From NCBI RefSeq assembly GCF_014529535.1, contig NW_023503941.1:2478942-2542941 (forward strand): a stretch of 64,000 nucleotides of DNA, in the 5' to 3' direction. This DNA is from Bradysia coprophila. Lineage: Eukaryota > Arthropoda > Insecta > Diptera > Sciaridae. Every line of letters begins with the position of its first letter. Position 1 is the first letter of the stretch. Under the pieces are notes generated by a model that saw only the letters and a program-made list of their open reading frames with translations, was not told the origin of the DNA and did not search any database. Shown piece by piece: positions 12,429 to 23,850 of this stretch. The position numbers were made by a program, and so were the translations under genes.

Positions 12429-13262
12429 TAGGGCGTATCGAATTTTGCAAATTTTAAGGAGCGCGATAGCCTGTGTGCGGAAAACGTATATCATCGAAAA
12501 CTGTGTCCGGGCATGTGGTTGATGGATCCAATGGAGCCATGGAAGAAGTCCCCCCGGGCGACTTTAAGTTTCCGAAGGTCATAATTCGGAAAGTTGATAG
12601 TATTTTTGAAAACAATGTTCTAGCGGAATGTAGAGCTTTGAAAACTCTACAAAACTACCGAAGAAACCGATGGTCCAAAAGGTGTCACTGCCAAGATTGC
12701 CTAACATCGAAAATGTGACCATACTTGATACTTACTGGCCAAGGTGTCCTCGACTCAACAGCACCGGTTGCAGTGTCTGCACTTGTCTGCACTCGTGGGC
12801 GACGTGGCCACTCTTAAAAATTCCATTCACAAATGTTATAAAAGTGATTTCAAGTGTATAATGGATCGGGACATGCCTAGTGTACTGGAAGTGCTCGACC
12901 TCCTCTACCACCTCATACCACAGGCTAAAAAAAATCATTTGTCTCTCAGGAAATATAAGTCAAAAACGAAAAGGTCGGTGTTTTCGATGTTAGGCAATCT
13001 TGGCAATGGCACCTTTTGGACCATAGGTTTCTTCGGTAGATTTGTAGAGTTTTCAAAGCTCTACATCCCGCTAGAACATTGTTTTCAAAAATACTCTCAA
13101 CTTTCCGAATTATGACCATCGGAAACTTAAAGCCGCCCGGGGGGACTTCTTCCATGGCTCCATCGGATTCATCAACCACATGCCCGGACACAGTTTTCGA
13201 TCTACGTTTTCCGCACACAGGCTATCGCGGTCCTTAAAATTTGCAAAATTCGATACGCCCTA
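12429..13262. mobile_element. Foldback hAT-like element with 8-bp TSD
   Basis: An 834-bp element with long inverted arms (left arm about 12429-12720, right arm about 12970-13262). The ends are TAGGGCGTATCGAATTTTGC on both sides. It is flanked by a perfect GTGTCCAG duplication (12421-12428 and 13263-13270). The arms are about 290 bp each with scattered mismatches. The central unique part (12744-12960) has an open frame, GDVATLKNSIHKCYKSDFKC..., that is conserved in the fragment at 21033-21466. The 8-bp duplication and the TAGGG terminus fit the hAT superfamily. No transposase is present. Confidence 0.9.
12744..12975 (+). other. Conserved open frame inside the foldback element
   Basis: The unique core between the arms encodes LHLSALVGDVATLKNSIHKC followed by a leucine-rich helical-looking segment ending LRKYKSK. 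The part from GDVATLK onward is kept in frame with few changes at about 21040-21215. LHLSALVGDVATLK faintly resembles an ankyrin-repeat helix. It could be a transposase remnant or a captured host exon. The function is unknown. Confidence 0.35.
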
Positions 13263-13270
13263 GTGTCCAG

Positions 13271-13760
13271 TCCACCAGCACAACATTTTCAATCAACGGA
13301 ATTATCGGCACGCAAAGTAATTGAAGATGATGATGAAAGAGTGGTCATCATAATGAAAACAAAACAAAACAAAAATTGTAATTTCATTAATGCTATCAAT
13401 TCGGGGCCACTGTGTGCCACTGCCATACAGCGCACCTAATTCGAATCGCATATAATGGCATAATGATACGAAGAGATAATAATGAGCCATGCACCGACTG
13501 AATGCAATATTAAAAGCCCCCAATGCAAATCAGAATTGTGTTTTGTGTCGCGGATTTGTTGAATGGATGGATTCGAAATTGGTTTGATTGGGAAAATGTG
13601 ATTTTTATTTCGCTGGGTGAACAGTGTCAGCTCCATTTTAATGACACGAAATTTGTTGATCGTATCGCAGAAATTCTATTCGCTTTACAGCATTGGGACA
13701 GGGTGGCATTTTGCTAGGAAATGAAATTAGGTCAAAAAAGTCTCAAAAAGGATTTCAACT
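13271..13760. other. Gene-free stretch
   Basis: Nothing recognisable. The open frames at 13302-13717 overlap on both strands and have no supporting features. Confidence 0.4.
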
Positions 13761-13816
13761 CGGTCAATATTGTCAGGAACGATATTAACGTTCAAAATAA
13801 TTTTTAAATATTGTCT

Positions 13817-13967
13817 GGCAACGCACTTCAAGCATGAGTAGTGGTTTAAATAGTGTACTGAATCTTGACAGTGTTTCACACAACTGTGAAAACCATTTTA
13901 TACAAAATAGTACTCTATTCGGCAGCTGTCGACTATGATCACTATTACTTGAAGTGCGTTGAGTCTG
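13817..13967. repeat. Inverted repeat around CAACGCACTTCAAG
   Basis: The arms GGCAACGCACTTCAAGCATG and, complemented from the right, CTCAACGCACTTCAAGTAAT enclose about 110 bp. It is MITE-like. No clear duplication was seen. Confidence 0.6.
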
Positions 13968-14129
13968 GTCGATAATAGGTCGATAAACGGCCTATATAAC
14001 GTTGCGGCTTTAGAACGAATCTAGTCCTTCAAACATTAGGTTATTTAATAAAGGGGACGACTTCAATGAGAAAAATTTCTTCTTCTTACTTTGAAACACA
14101 CGTCAACACGGCTTCAGATCGTTTTATGT

Positions 14130-14583
14130 ACAATAGTACGATATTATCGTATAACAAGCGTATTATGGTATTATATCGAGGCCGATATTAACTTTGGGTA
14201 CACCAATTTTGCTCAGGGGCGCAAGATCAAAAAACCAATCTTAGCGAAAAGTCCCAATAAATAAAGGAAGCCTACACAAAGGCGGGCACTTATTTTCGTT
14301 CGAATCATAGTCCTTTTTTCCTTAATTCCTTAACAGTTGTTTAAATTAGTTAAAACTTCGTAAATTGAATCAAAATTTTAATTTTCTCGCACACTTGTTC
14401 TTCTCTAACTACTGAACGTTTATATCGTTTTACATTTAGTTTTCTGAAACCAATGGGGACGTTATTGTCGTCCCAAAAAAATCGTCCAAAATGACGATAA
14501 AATAGTTCGGAAAATGATAATTTCGCCCAGTGGATAGTAGCGTCCAGAAAACGATAATTATCGTTTTGATCGTGCCGAAACGT
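14130..14583. repeat. Scattered ACGATA/TATCGT dyads
   Basis: Short palindromes such as ACGATATTATCGT (about 14150) and ACGATAATTATCGT (about 14557) lie here without tandem order. They belong to the same motif set as 19262-19795, 26714-27074 and 63681-64000. The block CGGTCAATATTGTCAG at 13761 matches the start of the right-edge array at 63681. Confidence 0.6.
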
Positions 14584-14986
14584 GGCCTCTCAAAAAAAAA
14601 AACAATTGTGTCTGAGACTGGCGTAAACAGCGTCAAAAACACAAGAATCGGTGTGTCAATTAAAAAGCTTCTATTTCTGAATCGATGTTGTAGACTCACG
14701 GGTTTTTTGGGAAAACATTTTCCAAATTTTCCCAAAAACAATTTTCTTGAAAATTAGGATTTTTTTTGAGAAAAATGCGGGAAAATGTGCGAACGGCTAG
14801 GAAAATTTGGAAATTTATTAAAAATGGTTCCGGCTCAGAATGATCCTGAAAGTGTTGCATCGATTTAGCAAGACAAGACTAAACAAAATAAATTGAAATG
14901 TTCACTCGGTTTTACAATGAGCAAAACAATTTATTTTAAAAAAGGCACGAAAATTACGTAAAAAGATAATCTTTGCTCGTTAGAAC

Positions 14987-15095
14987 CTGTTCAGGAACTA
15001 AAAATTCGTTACCCAAAGAGAAGATTTTGACATATTTTATATGAAAGAAGTGTCAAAATCCTCACCAGTGAAACTTAACGAGGAGTTTCTGAACA
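14987..15095. mobile_element. Foldback MITE (GTTCAGGAACT family), copy 1
   Basis: Palindromic element with ends GTTCAGGAACTAAAAATTCG and GTTTCTGAAC and the core TTTTGACATATTTTATATGA. The same element in the opposite orientation lies at 32322-32433. It is about 110 bp, non-coding and MITE-like. Confidence 0.8.
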
Positions 15096-15163
15096 TGTTT
15101 TCCTCGATTTCTGAGACTGGTTGAGGGGTCTCATTTGACGAAAATATTTTCCTTGATTTCTTC

Positions 15164-15555
15164 AAATGAGACCACTCAACCAGCCTCAAAAGTCGAAAAA
15201 AATATTTTCGTCAAATGAGACCACTCAACCAACCTCAAAAGTCGAAGAAAATATTTTCTTCAAATGAGACCACTCAACCAACCTCAAAAGTCGAAAAAAA
15301 AGTTTTCGTCAAGTGAGACCACTCAACTAGCCTCAAAAGTCGAAAAAAATATTTTTGTTAAATGAGACCACTCAACCAACCTCAAAAATCGAAAAAAATT
15401 TTTTTGTCAAATGAGACCACTCAACTAGCCTCAAAAGTTGAAGAAAAAGTTTTCGTCAAGTGAGACCACTCAACTAGCCTCAAAAGTCGAAAAAAATATT
15501 TTTGTTAAATGAGACCACTCAACCAACCTCAAAAATCGAAGAAAATATTTTCTTC
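15164..15555 (+). repeat. 49-bp tandem repeat, 8 units
   Basis: Eight 49-bp units each start AAATGAGACCACTCAACCA and continue CCTCAAAAGTCGAAAAAAAT. Some units carry linked variants (CAACTAGCC, AAGTGAGACC). The order of variants, with units 4 and 7 nearly identical, suggests higher-order duplication within the array. It is flanked on the left by a partial, partly inverted unit at 15110-15163. Confidence 0.95.
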
Positions 15556-15595
15556 AAATGAGACCACTCAGTCGGTCTCAGCAATCGAATAAAAT

Positions 15596-15820
15596 ACTCG
15601 AAAAGAGACTACTCGTTCGATCTCATGCGATCTGAAAATTTTTCCACGGTGAGACTGCTCACTTAGCCTCGACAATTCCGTCAAAGAATACCAGAAAAGA
15701 GACTTCTCATTCGGTCTCATGCGGTCTGTAAACTTATCCACGGTGAGACTGCTCACTTAGTCTCGACAATTCCATCAAAAAATACTCGAAAAGAGACTTC
15801 TCATTCGGACTCAATAGATC
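15596..15820 (+). repeat. Second tandem repeat, about 94-bp unit, 2.3 copies
   Basis: Units carry AAAAGAGACTTCTCATTCGG, GTCTCATGCGGTCTG and CCACGGTGAGACTGCTCACT. They share the GAGAC/GTCTC motif with the preceding 49-bp array, so the two arrays are probably related. Confidence 0.8.
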
Positions 15821-17679
15821 TCGAAAATGACAATTTGTTCATCCAAAAGTTTCATCACACAAAAAAAAAAATTTGAGACTGCATTGAGACTACCAACCAT
15901 TTTTAGACCGAAATGAGACCGTTGAGAATACTTTTTTCGTGGTCTCATGAGTCCGACATTTTTACCCGGGCAAGCTCTTATACTCTACGGTTGTGTGATT
16001 AAGTCGATTATCACATTTGTTAGCACTGACTTCACAATATCGTTTTTAAGAGGAAATTACTGAGTGATGGTAACAACGATAATTTTCACATTTCTAAATC
16101 GATTGACGATTAACGAATCACAGACGAATCAATTGTCACAATCGCCAATCTCACAGATTCTACATATAAAGGAAAACACCATTCCACTTACCGTCGATGC
16201 TTTAATTTCTCTCCCACAAAAAAAAAATCGTATTTCCGTTGATTCGTGCTGTCGATTAACATTTCCCGCTTGAAAATTAGGTCTCGATGCCACATTATTA
16301 CATTCGATCAATCAACAACAACACCACCAACCGAACACAACAGAAATAAATTCGCAAAACACACGGGCGGCATTTATGGCATAGGACATTAAGTGTGGTC
16401 CTAGCCCGCCACAAACACACTTCACTCCAATATTCGACTGTTTTGTTCCAGCCAAGAACGTTATTCGTTTGTTATTCCAAAAGTAATCAAAACAATTTTA
16501 CGAAAACACATCTATTTATACCCATCATAAATTCAGCTGTCCTTATCACATTTCGAAAATAAATTTCCCATTACCAGAGTATCCCTTCCATGCAGCAATG
16601 ACACTCTATATAGTATATGTTGTGTACCTTACGATGCTGTGGTAGTGTTCATTATTATTATATGGATGGTTAAATACATGAATGATGCATATGTACGTAT
16701 GTACATACCCGCACACATAATTTCTAGAAAATATAACAAAAGAATAAAAATAATAAAAATATTAAGACCCTTACCCGACGATGGGTTCTATACATTATAT
16801 GTACCTACTGCAGTACATAGAAGAAGAACAGAGTGAGATGTGAAGTGAATTCTTACACAATATTAAAGTTCTGCTGTTGTATGTAAGAATACCGTCTTTC
16901 CATAACAACATATCTTTAGGAAACTGGTTCGCTTAGAAGAAGAACAATTTCTTTTTTTTTTGCCTCATCCATGTGACATGTGACAATGTAAAAGTCACTC
17001 ACTCTCTTCTGCAGATTCTGTAACGAAATTCGAACTGGTGAACGATATTGAATCTTGAACGTTTTATAAGGAGTAAAAGGAAGAACATGAAAAGACATTA
17101 AATGGCACTGCGATATGCGACATGGAAATAAAACAATTTTTGAAAATCAATTTAAATGTAAGCGGAACAAAATGCTCGTAAAAAACTTAAGGCATCGTTC
17201 GATGGAGGGGTGATGCAGAAGCCATCCTCTCGTCCAATACTCATTTTAGTGCGGAAAAAATGGTATTTCGATTTCGATTTCAGATTGTAAGTTGCGACCA
17301 GCTTGCTTCCATGGCATCTGGGATTAGGAATGCAGAAGTTTTCTTTACCGAAGGGTCACTTACCAGATGGAGAGCCAAAACAACAACCTTTTCTCTTTCC
17401 TTTCAATTCAATTTTCGTTCCCTCACTTTTCGTTCCCACTAATTTTCCAAACAATTCTTCCCTTTGAAAACTGTGCTTCACTTTTTTCTACGCATGGGAT
17501 CCAGCCTAATTGAGCAAGATCCTGCAGGATCCCACCAGGATCCAGCAGGATCACCAGTGGTATGACAGGTATACCACCCGGGTACATAGGGTTGGAACCT
17601 CTGATTTGGACAAAAAGCTTAATTTTCCGAAGAATCTCGGTCAGTGCCCCTGAGCAAAATTGGTCTACTCAAAGATAAT
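15821..17679. other. Gene-free stretch
   Basis: AT-rich, with a small GGATCC-containing direct repeat (CAGGATCC variants at 17515-17555). No supported gene. Confidence 0.45.
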
Positions 17680-19260
17680 ATCCCAACAAAAATCTCTTCG
17701 AGAAAAGTGTGACGCAATCTTTGAAGTACAATTTCTAAAATGAATGATATCGCTAGAGTTGACGCTTTCAGCTTCGTTACGCAAAAATTAAATTTTACAC
17801 CCAATTTTAGTTCAAACAAGCTGGCTTAGTTTTTCTCATCATCTGCCAAATAATTTTTACCAAAAAAAATTTAGACTGGAAACAACCAAAATTTGACCAA
17901 AAAAATCTGCGTCGCATGTGGCAGATAAATTTTCTTGCTGGTCTGTTCCTGAACATTTGCCACTTTGCGACGCAGATTTTTTTGGTAAAATTTTGGTTGT
18001 TTCCAGTCAAATTTTTTTTGGTTTGAACTAAAATTGGATGTAAAATTTAATTTTTGCGTAACGAAGCTGAAAGCGTCAACTCTAGTGATATCATTCATTT
18101 TAGAAATTGTAGTTCAAAGACTGCGTCACACTTTTCTCGAAGAGATTTTTGTTGGGATATTAGTCGTTTTAGAAGTTTTAGAACACTGCTTTTTATAACA
18201 GTTTATAACATAAATTCGAAAATTTGACGAAATTCGAAAATTTGACGAAAATCGAAAATTTGACGAAAATCGAAAATTTAACGAAATTTGAAAATTTGAC
18301 GAAAATCGAAAATTTGACGAAAATCGAAAATTTGCCGAAAATTTGACGAAATTCGAAAATTTGACGAAAATCGAAAATTTGCCGAAAATTTGACGAAATT
18401 CGAAAATTTGACGAAGAAAGTAATTCTCTATCTGCAACCATTCAAGAAATATCTCCAAAACCCCAATTGACCCACCCATTTCCAACTTTCGACATTTTTC
18501 ACAAATGCCCTTCTTTTCTACTCGTAAAACTCCGAGACTTTGCCGAAGAAAGTAATTCCCCATCTCTCATAACCCAAAAAAATATTAGTCCTTTCATCCT
18601 ACGCTCGAGTAGCTCAAAATTTGGTCACTCTAATCACTCTAGCTCAAACGAATCTGACCCGATTTTTTTAATTATTTTTTTGTTCGAATCGTGTTACGAA
18701 TACGTTTCATTTGATGGGTCGCACGCCTCTGTAGGTTTCAATACAGCTAAGCTACAGCCGAAAACGCGTTCCCGACCCTCGAAAACCACACTCAGAAACC
18801 ACTTCGAGGCCAATAAAACAAAATTCTGGTTTTTCCTGGGGTAATGGCGTATCACATTTTCATTTTTATGCCCACCCTGAGGTTCCTGCAAAATTTCATG
18901 GAGATTGGCTGACTAGTTTCCGAGATCGACCGTCGATAGATAGACAGATAGAAACATACAGAGTAAGTTGAAAGATTTTGATTGTTTGGAAAACGTTAAT
19001 TTGGTGCATTTTCTATCAAAATGACCAACTTCAAAACGATGTATCTCCGGCAATTTTAAACCTACATAGTCGAGTGATAGCTCGTTTTGCTCGTATTTGA
19101 AGCGCGAATAAGATAGAATAGGATTTGTGGTGATACAGGCCAAAGGAAAGAAACTTAAATTCTCGCCTATATATAGTTGCCGCGTCTCAAAAAATTTTCT
19201 TCGTTCTTTTTTTGGAAGTTAGACTGCGTCAAGTCCTCCGCTAACGCTCCGGACATGATC
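17680..19260 (+). repeat. Composite repeat family, copy 1
   Basis: Three modules in order. A foldback at 17680-18158 begins ATCCCAACAAAAATCTCTTC and ends with its complement. An 18-bp minisatellite at about 18205-18414 has units like GACGAAAATCGAAAATTT. A 3' module at about 18415-19260 carries CCGAGATCGACCGTCGATAG and a short GATAGACA run, and ends GCTCCGGACATGAT. Copies 2 and 3 lie at 35560-37009 and 43678-45336 in the same orientation. No protein is evident. Frames through the minisatellite stay open only because 18 is divisible by three. Confidence 0.9.
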
Positions 19261-19261
19261 G

Positions 19262-19795
19262 ACCTGGACAATATTGTCACCCAGGACGATATATTATCGT
19301 TTTTTGATATTGATGAGGTGGTACACCTGTAGCCGGGTAGAATGCGCATGTGAGTGACAGTTGGGTCCAATTGGAGAGAATTGACAAGGTTCTGAAAGAA
19401 CAGGTTAATGCACTCATGAAGGCGGCAGGTGACATCAAATTTTTTAAGCGCAGTTATTACACATTGTGTGAAAAGCCAACTTGAAAACAATTTTTTTTTG
19501 TTAAGTTAAAATCGTCGTATAAAGTTTCACAAACCTAGTTGGCGCCACAGGAAAATGTTGATGCCGCCGCCTTCGTAATAAACTCAAAAGTGTCTTTCAG
19601 AGCCTTGAGAATTCACCCAATTTTACAATAAAATCCAGCTGTCATTCTCATACGCATTCCACCCGGCCACAGGCGTACCAATTTATCATTTCTCTGATTT
19701 TACACGGGTTCTGGGTGAAAAATTTTCGAACGATAATATCGTCCAAAAACGATATTATCGTTCACAAAACGATTTTATCGTCCAGGGAAATGTCC
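19262..19795. mobile_element. Inverted-repeat element with GACGATA ends
   Basis: The left half has GGACGATATATTATCG, GGTACACCTG, AGCCGGGTAGAATGCG and GAGTGACAGTTGGG. The right half has the complements (CAGCTGTCATTCTCATACGC, CCCGGCC, CAGGCGTACC, CGATAATATCGTCC). It starts directly after composite copy 1. It is MITE-like and its ends belong to the ACGATA..TATCGT family. Confidence 0.7.
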
Positions 19796-19799
19796 CACC

Positions 19800-21032
19800 A
19801 CCGACTAGACATGCACAACAAAACTATTTAAATTTAACAACTCTTCCCACCAGCCCACACCCTTGAGTTGTAAAACTCAGAATCAGGTTGAAGCTGCGTA
19901 AGATACGTGGCTTTTGTTGTCTCAGATGTAGAACCCAAGAATTGACGACAAATGCCATTTGAAAAGTACTGGAAGTTAACGTAGTCGCTACAACAACCAC
20001 CTTGACCAACGTTTCTGAGAAGATTTTACGACCACAACCGTTGTGCTGAAATTGCTTAATATAATCAACCACTCGATAACAGAGCATCCTTTTGCCTGAG
20101 CCTACATTTCCCAACCGGTTTTTGCCATCAAGTTGAGTCAGGGTATGGGGACCAAAAGCGTTCCGCAATCAACGAATATAACAGACCAAAATTTAATGCA
20201 AATTTACGGTACCAGTATCCCAGCATTACATCTCTGTATCGTCACCATCTGTTCTGAATTACAATCTCGTCGAACGAAAAGATGTAAATTCTTCAAGAAA
20301 GGTAATTTGAAACATTTATCCCAATTGGGTGGTGACGATGGTGTTTCGAATAGAACGCAACCCTTTCCGCCGTCCAATTTATCTTTTAACGCAATTTTCA
20401 TTTAGTCTCTATCAAGACATCTAATTAAATAAAGTGATTGCCTCCACAAAATGCCTTGTATCGAGAGCGATGTAAACGAGATCGATTTCAATTACATTAT
20501 CATTGGGAGAAAACCAGACATCGCTGCTGGGTGTAAATTGATGATCTACATAATGAATCCACTTCATTATAAGTAACAAATACGAATTTATCAGTAACGA
20601 ATGCATAGACTTAGACATAAAGCAGCATATAACTGCACAAAACACACCCTATATAGATATAACTGCTCCGTGTTCGTCGGTCCGTATTCTATTTCCAATT
20701 CCGATTTCAATTTTTAAATATTTTTCGTTTATCTTCCTAATACTTTGGTTCAACAAAACATTTTCGTTCAACCTTAAATCGTAAAAATACAAAAATCTAT
20801 CCCTTTGCTGGATTGCGGAGATAAGAGACGTTTATAACACAGAAATAATCAAATGTTTGAGCAGTCCGAAACTGTACAAAACTCGAAATATGAAAATAAT
20901 TTATAATTTATGACGGACGTTTGAATGGAATTTCAATCTATGACCGTTCCAATACTTACCGTGACACGACCGTTCTATAGACTTATACAATGTTGGACAT
21001 TCTGTGTGGAATGGTCGTCAGGCCCGGCTTGC
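19800..21032. other. Gene-free stretch
   Basis: Overlapping frames on both strands at 19824-20405 give no recognisable protein. No repeat was seen. Confidence 0.4.
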
Positions 21033-21466
21033 TTCGTGGGCGACGTGGCCACTCTTAAAAATTCCATTCACAAATGTTATAAAAGTGATTTCAAGTGTAT
21101 AATGGATCGGGACATGCCTAGTGTACTGGTAGTGCTCGACCTCCTCTACCATCTCATACCACAGGCTAAACAAAATCATTTGTCTCTCAGGAAATATAAG
21201 TCAAAAACCAAATGGTCACATTTTCGATGTTAGGCATAGTTTTGTAGAGTTTTCAAAGCTCTACATTCCGCTAGAACATTGTTTTCAAAAATACTATCAA
21301 CTTTCCGAATTATGACCTTCGGAAACTTAAAGTCGCCCGGGGGGACTTCTTCCATGGCTCCATTGGATCCATCAACCACATGCCCGGACACAGTTTTTGA
21401 TGATATACGTTTTCCGCACACAGGCTATCGCGGTCCTTAAAATTTGCAAAATTCGATACGCCCTAA
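21033..21466 (-). mobile_element. Truncated copy of the TAGGGCG hAT-like foldback
   Basis: Matches the core and the right arm of 12429-13262 and ends in the same CGATACGCCCTA terminus. The left arm is missing, and a deletion of about 40 bp lies near 21235. The internal open frame (GDVATLKNSIHKC) is kept. Confidence 0.9.
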
Positions 21467-22828
21467 CCCATACTGTCGTAATTGCAGAAAAGGATTTCGG
21501 TTTTTCTCAAAAAAGTTAAGTTTCTTTTATGCAAATTACGGTAACACAGCTCGACTCGGTAACCAATTTTTTGAGGAAGGAATGTCATTGCCTGTCGACA
21601 ATGGAAAAAAATCGATCAAGTGCTTCCACTTCCGAGTCTTTGGTGATTAACGATCAACTAAGGAAGCCGCAGAAGAAGTTATCTGAATTTACCAACTTTT
21701 TCCGTTGGTTTTGTTAATTTGGTCTGATGGAGGTGCGGGAAAACAGGAAAAGTAGGAAAACACGCTTTTTGCTTGCTTTCTCACCAATAGCTACTGCTCA
21801 ACCAACTAGATTTTCCCGAAACTGAATTATCCTGATGTGACCAGTTTTTCCAGCATATCTCTGGATATTTTCGCTCAAAAATTGTGTGCGACACGTCAAA
21901 TGAAAGGTATTGACGGAGCAGAATTTTTAATTGTAAAATCAGGTTGGTTCAACAGCAACTTTATTGGCGAGAAAGCAAGCAAAACTGAATATTTTCCTAC
22001 TTTTCCTGTTTTCCCGCACCTCTCAGCAAATTTTTTAAAATTTTCTCAATCTTCTCAAAGTCAAGACAGCATGGTTACATCGACCTGTGTCCACAAATGT
22101 GCTCGTTTCTAAACTTAAAGAAAAAACTAAATCTCAATTCAGCGCCCTTCACTCACCTTGCCCGATGCTGATGTCCATTTCGTCATCCAGTACGGGCCTG
22201 ACTGACGCATAGCACAGCTCACAACTGATATAAATATTGAAAGGTATAATTTTCTGGTCTTACACAATATCTCTCTGCTGTATGGTCTGTTATCTTCAAT
22301 TTATGGTTGATATTTATGGGACTTCTTCTATAAATCTTTCGTTAAAAATTTTCAAATATCCTCAAATATTTAATGGGCTATAAAAACCGAACGAAAAATG
22401 AATTTAATAAAATATATTTTTTGGATGGAAGAATGTCCTCTGCGTAATGAGGAAGTAAATCACAAGACGCCGTGAGATCGATACAATTTAAGAATAAATT
22501 CCTCCTCCTTAGCATGGATTTTATTATCTGACGGATTTCTAAGTCAGGTTTTATGAGTATAAATTCTCCTTCAGTTTACGCGCTCACAGGGTCAAAATCT
22601 CTCATGGGATTGCTTGTTTCCGCACGATGGTTGAAAATTATACTTTCAAGGGGTTAAGTGAGCTTACTACGTGAACGATCCATGTCTTCTATGGTTAAGA
22701 CCACCTACTTTCCCTGCTTTATTAGCTTTTGCTAGTAAATATTATTCATCAATGGACAATTGTGGAAATGAACACAAGAAGCAATTTCCATCATTCAAAA
22801 TCGGGCGGCAAAGTTTTTCTGTTGTGAA
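21467..22828. other. Gene-free stretch
   Basis: A possible old inverted repeat pairs GGTGCGGGAAAACAGGAAAA near 21730 with TTTTCCTGTTTTCCCGCACC near 22003, enclosing about 270 bp. Nothing else was seen. Confidence 0.5.
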
Positions 22829-22955
22829 TAAGGCTTGATTTCCACTTACAGAAAAACCACTCCGTTTCGCCTTCGTTTAGCTAAACCACGTCCCTTCTCT
22901 GTTGTTTAAAGTGTGAACTGATAGAAAACGTAAAGCTTTTTTCATAAGTGGAAAT
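22829..22955. mobile_element. Short foldback element (GCTTGATTTCC family), copy 2
   Basis: The inverted ends GCTTGATTTCCACTTA / TAAGTGGAAATCAAG enclose the core CTTCGTTTAGCTAAAC, as at 2920-3030. Confidence 0.65.
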
Positions 22956-22998
22956 CAAGACTAAGACTCGTGTTTTCCGTAATGTACACGAGTGTATA

Positions 22999-23150
22999 AT
23001 GCTTAGTTTCCTCTTACGAAAAAAAGTACTCCGTGTGAGAGACAAAATTGAATTTTTTCAATTTTTCTTTGTTTATTTGACAGTTTGCTCTCTCACGGCG
23101 CTCTAACGGCTCTCTCACGGCGTACTTTTTTTAAGTGGAATGGGCACTTA
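22999..23150 (+). mobile_element. AATGCTTAGTTTCC element, non-palindromic form
   Basis: Starts AATGCTTAGTTTCCTCTTAC and ends AAGTGGAATGGGCACTTAA. It is nearly identical to 47098-47252 and shares the left arm of the foldback at 3029-3258. It contains a doubled CTCTCACGGCG block. It is probably the ancestral MITE form of that family. Confidence 0.8.
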
Positions 23151-23738
23151 ACGATGACAATATTTACCGGTACCTTAATGTACTATTATTGTATTGACGG
23201 AAACGGCCAACTTATCGACATATTAATGAACTCTAGGTAATTAATAATGACGTCACGCATAGCGCAATATATGGCAGAATTAATGTTCGGTATAATACTC
23301 CGAACAATAGTGTCTAATGTCGATATATTCAACGCAATGCAACAAAGAAAGTTATTCGTAAAATGCGTAAATTTCATACAAAATTTGATTGCAAACTGGA
23401 GCTCTTTCTCTGCATTCGTTCATTTTCAAATGGACCGATGAAAATTTTACGAAAAGAAAAGTGTAAAAATAACTCCACCGCTTACGCTCTCAATTAATAA
23501 TTCTGAAGAAAACTCTGACATTAGCAATATTATACTTGTGCTCTGTCTCCGGTTATGTTTTATGTGTCTCGTTCGCAATTTTATACTCAAAATAATTTTT
23601 CGGTTGCATCACTCCGTCTCATTTCTTCAAACAGCGTAAAATTAAACTCTGTTGGACGTTGCCCAAACGTTGTTATAAAAAGCCAATGATTTGGAACAGA
23701 TGCAACCGAAAAGGTATTTTGTTTTCACATCAAGTGGC
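23151..23738. other. Gene-free stretch
   Basis: Only a small hairpin (TTCGGTATAATACTCCGAA, about 23287-23306) stands out. Confidence 0.4.
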
Positions 23739-23850
23739 AGAGCCGATTTCTAGGAAATAATTTTTCCAAATTCTCAGAAATTTGCACGTAAAAAACTGGA
23801 AAGTTTGCGTAAATTTTGGAGAACTTATTTCCTGAAAATAGGCTCTGGCA
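23739..23850. repeat. Inverted repeat (MITE-like)
   Basis: The arms AGAGCCGATTTCTAGGAAAT and, complemented, AGAGCCTATTTTCAGGAAAT enclose about 60 bp. It is non-coding. Confidence 0.65.

Noticed and set aside
12473..12718. 81-codon frame beginning MCGKRISSKTVSGH in the foldback arm
   Set aside because: The same arm, inverted, gives the same peptide at 12946-13218. It is terminal-repeat sequence, with no known domain.
18126..18563. 145-codon minus-strand frame with a six-residue repeat (SSNFRF, SNFRIS)
   Set aside because: It is the translation of an 18-bp minisatellite, open in several frames on both strands because the period is divisible by three. The other copies break it differently.
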